A stretch of 64,000 nucleotides of DNA from JACVSF01 sp036702855. Its GTDB lineage: Bacteria; Cyanobacteriota; Cyanobacteriia; Phormidesmidales; Phormidesmidaceae. The translations under genes and the position numbers were made by a program. Below, piece by piece: positions 43,027-51,024 of the stretch. How positions within the stretch are numbered: position 1 is the stretch's first letter; each line of letters starts with the position of its first letter. The notes beneath the pieces were generated by a model. The model did no database searches and was not told where the DNA came from. It saw only the letters and a program-made list of their open reading frames with translations. The stretch covers positions 1-64,000 of the forward strand of contig DATNQF010000242.1 of assembly GCA_036702855.1 (NCBI GenBank), given 5' to 3'.

Positions 43027-43173
43027 GGGTCGCTTACCAACAACATCACCGAACCCACTGTAAAAGTCACTACTGTCACTACTGCCACCACCGTCACTGT
43101 AAAAGGAGTCACCGCAGCTAACAGAGCAATCAACCTCAAAATTCTTCTCAAACTTATCAATCTTTTTTCATAG
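43027..43173 (+). other. Start-less Thr/Val-rich open frame behind the RNA
   Basis: Open from just after TGA (43024) to TAG (43171) with no ATG, GTG or TTG, coding NNITEPTVKVTTVTTATTVT and a hydrophobic end. The bases are a degenerate ACT/GTC repeat. It could be an RNA spacer, a gene remnant or a chance frame; the rest of 42771-43174 is the RNA, its promoter and the minus-strand leader. Confidence 0.35.
43151..43161 (+). promoter_or_regulatory. ACTTATCAATC upstream motif, copy 3
   Basis: ACTTATCAATC 14 bases before the ATG of the 43175 gene; see copies at 7327, 25261 and 54584. Confidence 0.35.
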
Positions 43174-43174
43174 G

Positions 43175-43927
43175 ATGAGTGCAGATCGGATGGCCGATCT
43201 GCTTGTCCTGTTTATATGGCTATCGGAGAGTGGAGAAGTGAAACAGTCTGAACTATTCGACAAGCTGACTGAAGACCGAGTACCCATTGAGTTCGCATCC
43301 TCACCGGCTAGGCTATTTATTTTGTTGGCTTACCTGCAGCTGGCCTGCAGGGACCCGAGAACAAACCCTGATCTCAACCTGCTAGTCCGTCAGTTCTGCG
43401 ACAACATCATCAAGGCGATCGCATCCCGGTACCCGGAGGCCGAGGAGATCATGCAGGGCGCATGGAACCCTGAGAATGATTTCAGCAAAAGTGAGATGGA
43501 CATACTAGAATCGTCGGGCAGACCGCTCGAAGCCTACGAGATTGTGCCACCCGAACCCATGCCGGTCTTCACCCACGTCTGTTACACCCTATCCGAGCGA
43601 GGAGAAAACGAAGGCAGAATGCCGCTAATACTTTTCGAGCGGCCAAAGGACTGGGGGCACCCACGATGGAATTACCATTTCTGCTCAATCGCTAGAGAAA
43701 TAGACGGAGTGCAGCACATCAACTGCTGCCACGTATGGCAAGAGGGAAAGCGATCGCAGGCCGAGGCATTCCAGGCTATTGCGCCATACCTCTTCCAGCA
43801 ATACTTCCCCTCCCACCCATCAGAACTTTGCGATTGCACCCACCTCGCGCCAGATGATATTTGGATGGAGGATTGGGGTCCCAAACCTCCACTTTTCAAG
43901 GAAGGCTACGACTCCTTTTGGACCTGA
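43175..43927 (+). CDS. Hypothetical protein
   Basis: Protein of 250 residues, no clear ribosome binding site. N-terminal half helical (LLVLFIWLSESGEVKQSELF), C-terminal half Pro/Trp/Cys/His-rich (NCCHVW, CDCTHLAPDD), possibly a metal site. It stands in front of the terminase genes on the same strand. No family recognised. Confidence 0.65.
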   Translation: MSADRMADLLVLFIWLSESGEVKQSELFDKLTEDRVPIEFASSPARLFILLAYLQLACRDPRTNPDLNLLVRQFCDNIIKAIASRYPEAEEIMQGAWNPENDFSKSEMDILESSGRPLEAYEIVPPEPMPVFTHVCYTLSERGENEGRMPLILFERPKDWGHPRWNYHFCSIAREIDGVQHINCCHVWQEGKRSQAEAFQAIAPYLFQQYFPSHPSELCDCTHLAPDDIWMEDWGPKPPLFKEGYDSFWT

Positions 43928-43944
43928 GGGCGATCGTGCACCGG

Positions 43945-44298
43945 CTATAAAAATCCTGTGGTGATGCCACTGCACCCAATGGTGAACCATGCTGGACCTT
44001 CATCCGTATCGACGGCTCCACAAACCAGCGAGTAGGGCAGCCCTTGAGAGGAGTACATTTCAACAACGTCATAGGCCAGGAACCGCTTAACCCGTATCAG
44101 CAAAACCCCAAGCATTTCCCTGTAGCTAGGCTCGAACTGCTTGAGAGACGGATTGAGGGGTATTGGCTCTCCGCAAAATGGATGAACAATTTGTGACGAA
44201 AAAGACGGCATTTTAGTGACCTTATACTGATCAATTTTTCCCGCCACCTCCAAACCTCGCTTGAGGCAATTAGCTCCAATCGAGCGGAAAGCAGCCAT
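43945..44298 (-). CDS. Hypothetical protein (minus strand, isolated)
   Basis: Protein of 117 residues facing away from its neighbours, without a visible ribosome binding site. It has a polar N-terminus and hydrophobic centre (EMLGVLLIRVKRFLAYDVVE). Supported by open frame and by the lack of a competing plus-strand gene. Confidence 0.45.
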   Translation of the reverse strand: MAAFRSIGANCLKRGLEVAGKIDQYKVTKMPSFSSQIVHPFCGEPIPLNPSLKQFEPSYREMLGVLLIRVKRFLAYDVVEMYSSQGLPYSLVCGAVDTDEGPAWFTIGCSGITTGFL

Positions 44299-44350
44299 AC
44301 AACAGCTATCGGACTGGGAATAATCAGGCAGAGAAAGGATTTAGGCAGCT

Positions 44351-45034
44351 ATGAACGATCAGCAATCCCCGAAGCAATGGGAACAGCAGTCGGAAGAACC
44401 TCAGGTCTGGTTTAATCGGTTTTTGCTTTTCCTTGAGCAGGGAGAAACCAAGCAGCGATCGCTACTCCAGGCCTACAAAACGCATTTGGTGATTGCTGAT
44501 AAGCTCGATGAGAACGGCAATTACAAGACATCAGGCAAGCCGATACGCACCGTTCCTCAGGTATGGCGAACGATGGCCAAGCTTTGGGAGTGGGAAGATA
44601 GAGCCAGGTCGTTTGATGGCCAGCATCAAAACAACCGCATGCAAAAACGGTTAGAACGATTGCAGGAATTGGAAGAGAAGGAATGGGAATCGGCCATGCT
44701 CCTGCTAGCCCGAGCAAAAGAGATGCTGTCTTACCCAATCGTCACTCAGGTAAGCACAGACGGCGATCGCACCATCATCATTGAGCCTGCGAAGTGGGTT
44801 AGCTCAGACATCGCCAAGTTCTTCCAACTATTCTCAACGCTAGCGAGGTCATCAACTGGAAAGCAGGACATGGGACCGCTTGACGCACTTCAGGTATTAC
44901 TTGAGGCTGGTTGGGTTACGCCTGAAGTCTATGCTGCTGCTGACAAAGGACTCACTGACACCGCAGAGCTTGTGAGACAGGCGTTAGACCCAAAGCTGCG
45001 ATCGCAGTCTGAGGTAGTAAGTGAGGGGGTGTAG
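44351..45034 (+). CDS. Terminase small subunit-like protein
   Basis: Protein of 227 residues. The N-terminus fits the terminase small-subunit pattern: WFNRFLLFLEQGETKQRSLL, then TVPQVWRTMAKLWEWEDRAR followed by SFD, i.e. a helix, a basic segment and the 'W..W..RA...D' motif known from TerS-type proteins. The large C-terminal part is helical and acidic. TerS selects the packaging site and feeds DNA to the large subunit, which here follows 2 kb downstream. Confidence is limited by the short motif. Confidence 0.6.
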   Translation: MNDQQSPKQWEQQSEEPQVWFNRFLLFLEQGETKQRSLLQAYKTHLVIADKLDENGNYKTSGKPIRTVPQVWRTMAKLWEWEDRARSFDGQHQNNRMQKRLERLQELEEKEWESAMLLLARAKEMLSYPIVTQVSTDGDRTIIIEPAKWVSSDIAKFFQLFSTLARSSTGKQDMGPLDALQVLLEAGWVTPEVYAAADKGLTDTAELVRQALDPKLRSQSEVVSEGV

Positions 45035-45150
45035 CTTGATCTGGCTTGATCTCGACGCACGTTTAAGGGCAGCCCTAGCATGCTTAACAAAGTGTGAAGG
45101 GCGATCGCTAAGAAAGTCTAAACATCGAAACGTTTTACTTGGGGTGAATA

Positions 45151-45651
45151 ATGTTTGAGTTTCTCAAGACCTTGAGCTACTGGGCTAAATGTATTCGTGA
45201 CTTTGAAAGGCTCGAAGCACAGGACCCACCTCACTACAGGGATGAGGCAGAGCAGCGGCGAGAGGAAGCTAGACAAAGATGGGAATTGATCGATGCTGCT
45301 GTTAGAGAACGTCGGCCCGTCGAGCCACCCGAGGAAACTAGCCAGGTGCGATCGCAAGAGGCGGCAGAGCCCAAGGCGTCTTGGAACTGGCTCAACTGCA
45401 CCGGCTGTAAGTACAAGAATGCGAACCCTTATCTCCTATGCGCCAACCACCCCTTTGGGTGGCAGGGTGAGGGGAACTGCAAGGATTACACCAACCCCCA
45501 AGCTTACCGCTTGCAAATGAGTGAACTGGATGAACCCACAGCAGAGCAAATCAGGCAAATCCTTACACATGCTGCTGCCAACCCACCATCAACAGGGCTA
45601 GCGAGTGAATATGAGGGACGTATTTACTCCGATCCCAACCCTAACCAGTGA
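45151..45651 (+). CDS. Hypothetical Cys4 protein
   Basis: Protein of 166 residues with a GGGGTGA site. N-terminal half is a helical Arg/Glu-rich coil; residues about 89-116 have CTGCKY, CANHPF and NCKDY, four Cys and a His that probably bind zinc. Sits between the terminase subunits. No family recognised. Confidence 0.65.
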   Translation: MFEFLKTLSYWAKCIRDFERLEAQDPPHYRDEAEQRREEARQRWELIDAAVRERRPVEPPEETSQVRSQEAAEPKASWNWLNCTGCKYKNANPYLLCANHPFGWQGEGNCKDYTNPQAYRLQMSELDEPTAEQIRQILTHAAANPPSTGLASEYEGRIYSDPNPNQ

Positions 45652-46139
45652 ACATCAGCAAATCCAGCGAGACATCTATGAAGCCAGTACCTCATGCCAG
45701 TGGCTCTATCGATCAGGTATCCAGGCTAAACGAACTCAAGAATAAAGCCAAAGAAAGAGAACGGGAAATATTGCTGCAGCTCATAGCGGCCTGGATATTA
45801 GAGGTGAGGCACCCTTTTGAAATAGTGCGAGAACTGAAGGGCAGCAACTGCTATCTCTGCTATTTAAGGCCAACTGATCAAGAGTCCAAAGTTGGGGTGG
45901 AGAGTGCGATCGCAGTTGTTAACTCTGCCCTGGGAGTGTCGATTGATCGCAAGGCTCTGCACGAGTATGCAAGTAAGTATCGACTAATGGCAATTGGCAG
46001 AAGGCCAGCGTTTTCAGCCATTCAGATGCAATGGATAGATGAGGCAATGCTCAGCGTTAACCTGCTGAACCACAAGCCAGCACCTTTGCCAGTAAAGGAG
46101 AACCCCGATGGAGCAATCGAGGTCGAGCCTATTCGATAG
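45648..46139 (+). CDS. Hypothetical protein
   Basis: Protein of 163 residues starting at GTG in a GTGA overlap with the preceding gene; an ATG ten codons on is an alternative. Basic helical N-terminus; C-terminal part (ALGVSIDRKALHEYASKYRL) may be a small helical DNA-binding fold. No family recognised. Confidence 0.6.
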   Translation: MNISKSSETSMKPVPHASGSIDQVSRLNELKNKAKEREREILLQLIAAWILEVRHPFEIVRELKGSNCYLCYLRPTDQESKVGVESAIAVVNSALGVSIDRKALHEYASKYRLMAIGRRPAFSAIQMQWIDEAMLSVNLLNHKPAPLPVKENPDGAIEVEPIR

Positions 46140-46455
46140 GCTATTTGACGGGGAACAGCTCACCCTGTTTCAAAGCGACCCTAAAGCAGGAGATAGGGTA
46201 GTCATCACAGCAGTTGTCTCTCACCCAAAGAGTTTATTGGGTCACGTTGGTACAGTCGTACTCACTAAAGGCGATCGCATCATCGTGCGTCTAGAGACAA
46301 ATTACCGAAACTGGCACAGGGTAGCCCTGCCTAGGCAATGTCTCAGCCTGACCTCTTTCGAGATACCTGCCACAGCGGCCAGCTTCGGGTCCCAGCAATG
46401 CGAACCACTTGCTCGAAGCTGTTTCGAGCAATACTCGCTACTCCATGGGGAGTGA
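46108..46455 (+). CDS. Small KOW/SH3-like protein with clamp-binding motif
   Basis: Protein of 115 residues, AAAGGAG site. Residues 18-22 are QLTLF, which fits the bacterial sliding-clamp-binding pentapeptide (QL-S/D-LF). The core (AGDRVVITAVVSHPKSLLGH, then GTVVLTKGDRIIVRLE) is a small beta barrel as in KOW/SH3 proteins. If both hold, it may bring a factor to the clamp, and the clamp-like protein of this element (16268) is a possible partner. Its last 113 bases overlap the convergent minus-strand gene. Confidence 0.6.
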   Translation: MEQSRSSLFDRLFDGEQLTLFQSDPKAGDRVVITAVVSHPKSLLGHVGTVVLTKGDRIIVRLETNYRNWHRVALPRQCLSLTSFEIPATAASFGSQQCEPLARSCFEQYSLLHGE

Positions 46456-46912
46456 TGGTGCTGTCTCGAACCTCTGGGTAGTGGACAAAGGCGATACCTT
46501 CATCTGTCAGGGATCTCGCCATCATCCTAAAGGCCAAATGAAACTCGCTGCGTTCGCGCAATCGGGCTAAACCAGTCTCACAGTACAAGGTGTTGTACTG
46601 GCGTGATGCCTGTTTGCATGGGGCAGCCAGTTCTATCTGATAGCCTTCATCTACCAATGCCTGCACACTGGGCGTAATCTTTGACGCAATAACTAAGAAG
46701 GGTTCCCTCTGTGCCAGAACCCTTCTTTTCACGAAATGTGTAAAGCTGATGCCGCTGCTGGAGTTCACCACCATAGAGGGAACAGAGGGAACTGATGAAA
46801 TTAATCTGATATCAGATGTCTCGCTTAAGGCTGACCTATTGGGCAAGGGTGGGTAGTCAGTGGTCAGTCTGCGATCGCTAAATAGGTCGCCAGAGAGCAG
46901 CGCATGGTTCAT
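46343..46912 (-). CDS. Hypothetical protein (minus strand between terminase genes)
   Basis: Protein of 189 residues with no clear ribosome binding site, overlapping the end of the upstream plus-strand gene. Second half is alpha/beta (ALVDEGYQIELAAPCKQASR). Supported by length and by the absence of a plus-strand gene over 46456-46912, but it may be a chance frame. Confidence 0.5.
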   Translation of the reverse strand: MNHALLSGDLFSDRRLTTDYPPLPNRSALSETSDIRLISSVPSVPSMVVNSSSGISFTHFVKRRVLAQREPFLVIASKITPSVQALVDEGYQIELAAPCKQASRQYNTLYCETGLARLRERSEFHLAFRMMARSLTDEGIAFVHYPEVRDSTITPHGVASIARNSFEQVVRIAGTRSWPLWQVSRKRSG

Positions 46913-47031
46913 TGTAGTGACGAGAACTAATGCCAGGGGGGAGAATTAGCGTAAATATTCGCAGTTTATAGCGGATTTTCCTGACAAAGGGAAGCGACTG
47001 TTTTCCCCTATACAAAAGATGGGGAATTTTA

Positions 47032-47056
47032 CCCTAAAAAAAGGGAATTTTTAGGG
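47032..47056. other. AT-rich hairpin in the terminase leader
   Basis: CCCTAAAAA/TTTTTAGGG, nine bp, in the 188-base intergenic stretch 46913-47100 before the large terminase gene. The same stretch has no gene. It could be a regulatory hairpin or part of a packaging site; nothing decides between these. Confidence 0.4.
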
Positions 47057-47100
47057 GGTTTCCGGGAATCCATTGATTAGATGGATCTTTTCAAATTGCT

Positions 47101-48675
47101 ATGGCATTTAACCCAGCCAGGATGCAGCGGACTGCACAGAAGCAGAGGCAACTGCTGATGCAGGTAGAGGAAGTTATAGAGGACCGCATGTGGAGCCTGC
47201 TGCCCGGTCCACAAACAACAGCGGCAGAGACAGAAGCTTTCGAGACACTTTTTGGAGGCCGAGCCGGTGGTGGTAAGTCGGCCCTGCTGCTAATCCTTGC
47301 CTCACAGCATCATCAAAACAGTGTCATATTCCGTCGCGTTTATCCAAACCTGAAGGAAATGATTTTGAAATCCCAAGAGATGCTCTTGGGTACCGGAGCA
47401 AGTTATAACAGCCAAGACAAGATCTGGCGCGGGTTGCCGGGGGGTCGCATTCTAGAGTTTGGGGCTGTGCAGCTTGAAGACTCCAAGTTTAACTATCGAG
47501 GCAGAGCTCACGATCTCAAGTGCTTTGACGAGTTGACCGAGTTCAGCGAATCAATCTATGAGTTCCTGATCGGCTGGACCCGGACACACATTAGAGGGCA
47601 GCGCTGCCGTGTGATCTCAACCTGTAACCCTCCCAGTAGTAGAGAGGGTACTTGGGTAAAGAAACGCTGGGCTCCTTGGATTGACCCTAAATACAAAGGG
47701 CCAAAGGCTGGGCCTGGAGAGGTTCGCTACTTTGCTAGACTCCCCTCCATGCTCAATGAAAAGCCCGTAGATGAGCAGGAGATCATGACCTATGTACCAA
47801 AGGGGTCTATTCTCCTACGCAAGCTGATTGCTGATCGGCAGTATGAGATCGAATGCCCGACCTCTGAACCCTTCGAGCTTAAGGACGGCGATCGCACTGA
47901 AATGATTGAGCCGGTGAGCCGCACTTTTATTCCGGCAACCTTGGCAGATAACCCTTTTATCGATTCAACTTACAGGCGTACCCTAATGGCCATGCCTGAG
48001 CCGGTGCGATCGCAGTTGCTCTATGGCGACTTCAGCATCGACCCAGACGTAGAAGATGAATGGCAGCTCATCCCGACGAAGTGGGTCAAGATGGCTCAGG
48101 AACGCTGGCAGAAACATCCTCCTACTGGGCAGTCAGCCCTAGGGGTGGACGTGGCCAGAGGTGGGGAAGACAACACAGTAATTGCAGCTCGGCATTACAC
48201 TTGGGTCGCTCCACTAAAAATTAAGCCTGGGGCCTCTGTTCCATCAGGCAAAGACTCTGCGATCGCAGTCAGAGAAGAGATGGTTTCTAATGATGTCGAG
48301 GTGTACGTGGACGTGGTGGGCGTAGGCTCATCCTGCTTTGACTTCCTGATTGACATGGAAGTTGTGGCATGGGCTTGTAATGCTGGAGAACGCAGCGATC
48401 GCCTAGACCGAAGCGGGGTTTTAGGGTTTCCTAATAAGCGATCCCAGTGGGCTTGGAACTTGCGCGAAATCTTCAACCCTGACAATGGGTATCAGCCTGC
48501 AATTCCTCCTGATGATGTGGAACTAGAAGAGGAATTGATTACCCCTAGATGGGAGAAAAGAGGTGACAAAATCTACGTGGAATCACGGGAAGAATTGATG
48601 AAAGCAGATCGCTTAGGCCGTTCCCCTGACAGACTTTCATCGCTCATGCTAGCTTTCTCTGATTTTAGGGAGTAA
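47101..48675 (+). CDS. terL: Terminase large subunit (packaging ATPase and nuclease)
   Basis: Complete protein of 524 residues. ATPase: Walker A GGRAGGGKS (52-60), Walker B LKCFDELTE (139-147, D143 E144) and the coupling motif STCNPP (173-178). Nuclease (RNase H-like): Asp350 in LGVDVARGG, Asp404 in VYVDVVG and Asp510 in SPDRLSS form the expected acidic triad. TerL powers DNA into the capsid and cuts it at start and end of packaging. It is preceded by a leader with an AT-rich hairpin and by TerS-like and small genes; no portal or capsid gene follows here, unusual for the normal terS-terL-portal order. Confidence 0.93.
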   Translation: MAFNPARMQRTAQKQRQLLMQVEEVIEDRMWSLLPGPQTTAAETEAFETLFGGRAGGGKSALLLILASQHHQNSVIFRRVYPNLKEMILKSQEMLLGTGASYNSQDKIWRGLPGGRILEFGAVQLEDSKFNYRGRAHDLKCFDELTEFSESIYEFLIGWTRTHIRGQRCRVISTCNPPSSREGTWVKKRWAPWIDPKYKGPKAGPGEVRYFARLPSMLNEKPVDEQEIMTYVPKGSILLRKLIADRQYEIECPTSEPFELKDGDRTEMIEPVSRTFIPATLADNPFIDSTYRRTLMAMPEPVRSQLLYGDFSIDPDVEDEWQLIPTKWVKMAQERWQKHPPTGQSALGVDVARGGEDNTVIAARHYTWVAPLKIKPGASVPSGKDSAIAVREEMVSNDVEVYVDVVGVGSSCFDFLIDMEVVAWACNAGERSDRLDRSGVLGFPNKRSQWAWNLREIFNPDNGYQPAIPPDDVELEEELITPRWEKRGDKIYVESREELMKADRLGRSPDRLSSLMLAFSDFRE

Positions 48676-48704
48676 TTAAAATAGCGCTTTTCTAGAGTCA
48701 AGAG

Positions 48705-49253
48705 ATGTTGGACTTATCAACTTTTGTTCAGCGGCCAAGTACCATAACTCGGAATATTAATTCGTTCCAACACGAAACCAATCAAAACGCTACTTCTCTT
48801 GACTTCGGCGTAGCGATTTTGAAGTGTCAGGCAGCGATTTTTGAATACTACAAAGAACCGGAGTATGAGACTGCTCAAGAGGTCTTAGCCAGTGCCGCAA
48901 TTGTGGCAACCTTGGCAAAGACTACTCTGGCTAGAGCTTACTGGATGGGTGAGGAAGTTATGGGCCAAGAGGATAACCTCTACTGGCGATCGCTACCTCT
49001 CAGTGTGATGGCTCTGGAGATGGCAAGGTTAGCCCTACAGCTGGGGAGTGGGCCAGCATCTCTACAGCGTGACAACTTCCTGCAATACCTGGGGGCAGCA
49101 ATCAAGCGCATTGCCGTCGATCAGTACAAAATTTCTGGGTACAGTTTGAATGACCTGATGAGAGCAACAAAAAGCACCGCAACAACAGCAGAGGTGCGGT
49201 GCTTTTCATTGTCAACGCAGCTAAACGCAAGCAAATCACTTTGCGTAGCCTAG
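48705..49253 (+). CDS. Hypothetical protein
   Basis: Protein of 182 residues, helical, with weak ribosome binding site. The last 90 bases contain a terminator hairpin, so the gene body up to about residue 155 is most secure and the C-terminus may be an extension. No family recognised. Confidence 0.65.
   Translation: MLDLSTFVQRPSTITRNINSFQHETNQNATSLDFGVAILKCQAAIFEYYKEPEYETAQEVLASAAIVATLAKTTLARAYWMGEEVMGQEDNLYWRSLPLSVMALEMARLALQLGSGPASLQRDNFLQYLGAAIKRIAVDQYKISGYSLNDLMRATKSTATTAEVRCFSLSTQLNASKSLCVA
49170..49206 (+). terminator. Bidirectional terminator inside the end of the 48705 gene
   Basis: Perfect 12-bp stem AAAAGCACCGCA/TGCGGTGCTTTT with a 13-base loop. Lies wholly in coding sequence, 48 bases before the stop codon. 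Confidence 0.75.
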
Positions 49254-49256
49254 ATT

Positions 49257-49272
49257 ATAAGACCTGTCTTAT
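49257..49272. promoter_or_regulatory. Operator-like palindrome
   Basis: ATAAGAC-CT-GTCTTAT, seven-bp arms, directly after the 48705 stop. Could be an operator, or a terminator side-structure; unproven. Confidence 0.35.
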
Positions 49273-49315
49273 CGCGTTTATTATGTGAGAGGGATAATTT
49301 GTAAATCTGGTATAG

Positions 49316-49351
49316 AAAAAGCCAGCGGTCCTTGAGATCGTTGGCCTTTTT
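49316..49351. terminator. Bidirectional terminator between convergent genes
   Basis: AAAAAGCCAGCG...CGTTGGCCTTTTT: stem GCCAGCG/CGTTGGC (G-T pair) with A and T tracts on both sides, as expected between a plus-strand and a minus-strand gene. Confidence 0.8.
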
Positions 49352-49355
49352 ATTG

Positions 49356-49778
49356 TCACGTCCTCTGAACTGGCTTTGCATCCCAGGAATTAGGCTGAAA
49401 CTCCCAGCCAAAGGGGATGACCTTCAACTCTGTCGGGTACTCGTTGCTGCTCTTGCCGCTATAACTGTCGAAGGTAGCAGCAAGCGTAATCTTTAACCCA
49501 GACTCAAATTCAATGTCCAGGTAGCCCGTATCATCACTATCGCTATGTCTTCTCTGATGGATGGATGTGATGGTCTGCCCCTTTAGTTTTTCCCAAGGGT
49601 TCCTACGCTCGACTGAGTGTAGGGTGATTTTGGAATTGCCAATGTCATCGGTCATCTTTGCGATCGCATCTTCCTCAGAAGTGGCCAGGGTGACTTGGGA
49701 GTGGGGTTCCCCATACTGGTCGCTATAGCTGATCGAATACTCGTACAACAGGAAGTCGTTCATTGTTGAAAAGCTCAT
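49356..49778 (-). CDS. Hypothetical protein
   Basis: Protein of 140 residues. Beta-rich C-terminal domain (YLDIEFESGLKITLAATFDS). Weak ribosome binding site; an ATG five codons on is an alternative. No family recognised. Confidence 0.65.
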   Translation of the reverse strand: MSFSTMNDFLLYEYSISYSDQYGEPHSQVTLATSEEDAIAKMTDDIGNSKITLHSVERRNPWEKLKGQTITSIHQRRHSDSDDTGYLDIEFESGLKITLAATFDSYSGKSSNEYPTELKVIPFGWEFQPNSWDAKPVQRT

Positions 49779-49783
49779 TTTTT

Positions 49784-50185
49784 TTAGAAGGGCTCGGGCA
49801 ACCTGGTATCTAGGTTATGGGCGATCGCAAAGAAGGCCTCTCTATAAGTGCGTGGCTCCTTCAGTTTGAATAGTCTCTGCCCCCAGCGAACAACCTCCAA
49901 AGGGCCATCGATAGTCAGCGGCAGCATGGCATTAGCAACAAAATTGCCATCGAAGGTTTCTAAGCGCACCATCACGCAGTCGGTAAAGGGCCTGTCATCG
50001 GCAACCCCGAAAGTTGCCTGATGATAGCAGCCAGTTAGCTCGACAAAAACAAAGGTTTGGTTGTGCCAAACGACAACCTCAGGGGCGTAAAGAAAAGGCA
50101 GCATGCCTGTTTCGACTCTCTCCCCACTTAGAAGTAGCAGCGAGATGGCCATAAAACCTGAAGAAGTGATTTGTCCATGTTTCAT
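49784..50185 (-). CDS. Hypothetical protein
   Basis: Protein of 133 residues, five bases upstream of the next minus-strand gene. Beta-rich with hydrophobic N-terminus (FMAISLLLLSGERV), too short and polar to call a signal peptide. No family recognised. Confidence 0.6.
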   Translation of the reverse strand: MKHGQITSSGFMAISLLLLSGERVETGMLPFLYAPEVVVWHNQTFVFVELTGCYHQATFGVADDRPFTDCVMVRLETFDGNFVANAMLPLTIDGPLEVVRWGQRLFKLKEPRTYREAFFAIAHNLDTRLPEPF

Positions 50186-50269
50186 AGGTCAGCCCTACCA
50201 TGTTTAGATTGCGATAGCAGCTAATCAAGACTTTTTCTAGTTCCTCCCCCTTTGGATAGATATAGAGAT

Positions 50270-50377
50270 ATGACTGATGAGATTGAAGGTTGCTATAACC
50301 GCAACCAGTCAAACCGAGTGGTGACTGTGAATGCTCCACAGCAGAAGCCTTTCAGAGATGCTACCAAACTGTTATGA
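50270..50377 (+). CDS. Possible micro-protein, 35 aa
   Basis: Frame of 35 codons in the 368-base gap between minus-strand genes, reading MTDEIEGCYNRNQSNRVVTV and ending DATKLL. A weak AGAG precedes the ATG. No other gene is visible in this stretch, which otherwise carries one polar motif, a TATAAT and a terminator. Confidence 0.35.
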   Translation: MTDEIEGCYNRNQSNRVVTVNAPQQKPFRDATKLL

Positions 50378-50454
50378 GGGGCTGGACTAAATTTGGCCTA
50401 GATTCTAAGAGCCTTTTTGGGCTGTTAGTTTTGATTGGCCATTATATAATTTCA

Positions 50455-50556
50455 GGTGTATACCCCCTCTGAAGAAGCAAACTCTGATCTGAGTGTGCAG
50501 TAAACCAAAATTAGGTGCTTAAAATGCTCTCACGTTTTTCTGTGAGGGCATTTTTA
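50455..50556 (+). ncRNA. Small RNA candidate
   Basis: A TATAAT (near 50443) without clear -35 is followed about 80 bases later by a good hairpin, ATGCTCTCAC/GTGAGGGCAT (one G-T pair) with TTTTT. The region between holds no start codon with a good frame. The hairpin can equally serve the minus-strand exonuclease gene that ends here, so the RNA is only a candidate. Confidence 0.3.
50522..50556. terminator. Bidirectional terminator
   Basis: AAAATGCTCTCAC...GTGAGGGCATTTTT with a seven-base loop, at the 3' end of the exonuclease gene. Confidence 0.75.
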
Positions 50557-51024
50557 TGCTGATTGCGATCGCTCACGCTCAACATTGTTTAAGAAGTAGT
50601 GGCAGCGTCTCACGTACCTGGCATCGTCTAAGGCCTGATGACCGTCGCCAACTTGCGGGGGTAGCCAGCCATCCCCTAAGGAATCCGAGCGCTGCTTGAT
50701 ATCTCGGCAATAATTGGGGAACCCCCTAGGAAGGTCGATCATCTTGCCGAACAGCTGGCAAAACGCCACCCAGTCGTAGTCGGCATAGTAGCCGTAGAAA
50801 TGTACTTTGTAGTCAGGCTGGAAACTCCAGAGATCCCGCACATGGGGGTCGGGTACGAGCACATTTTCCTTTACCCAAGGGCTTGCCTTTCGGGGATTGA
50901 ACTCTGTTGAGATCGCATAAAACTCCCTGCCACCCTCATCAATCACCCCTATGCTGATTAGGTCGATTTTATTGGGGCTATCAATGAACTCGGTGTCTAG
51001 GAAGAACTCTTTTACCTCAGCCAT
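50554..51024 (-). CDS. DEDD 3'-5' exonuclease-like protein (Rv2179c-like family)
   Basis: Protein of 156 residues; start set at MAEVKEFF because GGAGG lies eight bases before it. FLDTEFID near the N-terminus gives the first Asp and Glu, YADYDW the second Asp and DGHQALDDARYVRR the Asp with a preceding H, the DEDDh layout. The pattern and size fit the Rv2179c-like 3'-5' exoribonuclease family. It would trim single-stranded RNA or DNA 3' ends using two metal ions; the cellular target is unknown. Overlaps the next minus-strand gene. Confidence 0.75.
   Translation of the reverse strand: MAEVKEFFLDTEFIDSPNKIDLISIGVIDEGGREFYAISTEFNPRKASPWVKENVLVPDPHVRDLWSFQPDYKVHFYGYYADYDWVAFCQLFGKMIDLPRGFPNYCRDIKQRSDSLGDGWLPPQVGDGHQALDDARYVRRCHYFLNNVERERSQSA

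Noticed and set aside
42771..43174. Diversity-generating retroelement near tail fibres
   Set aside because: No reverse transcriptase and no adenine-rich template repeat matching a fibre gene was seen.
42771..43174. IscB gene for the HEARO-like RNA
   Set aside because: No RuvC or HNH frame of that family follows the RNA; the HNH gene at 51.6 kb is of another kind.
50079..50339. 86-residue minus-strand frame
   Set aside because: It overlaps the better-supported 49784 gene in another frame and has no ribosome binding site.
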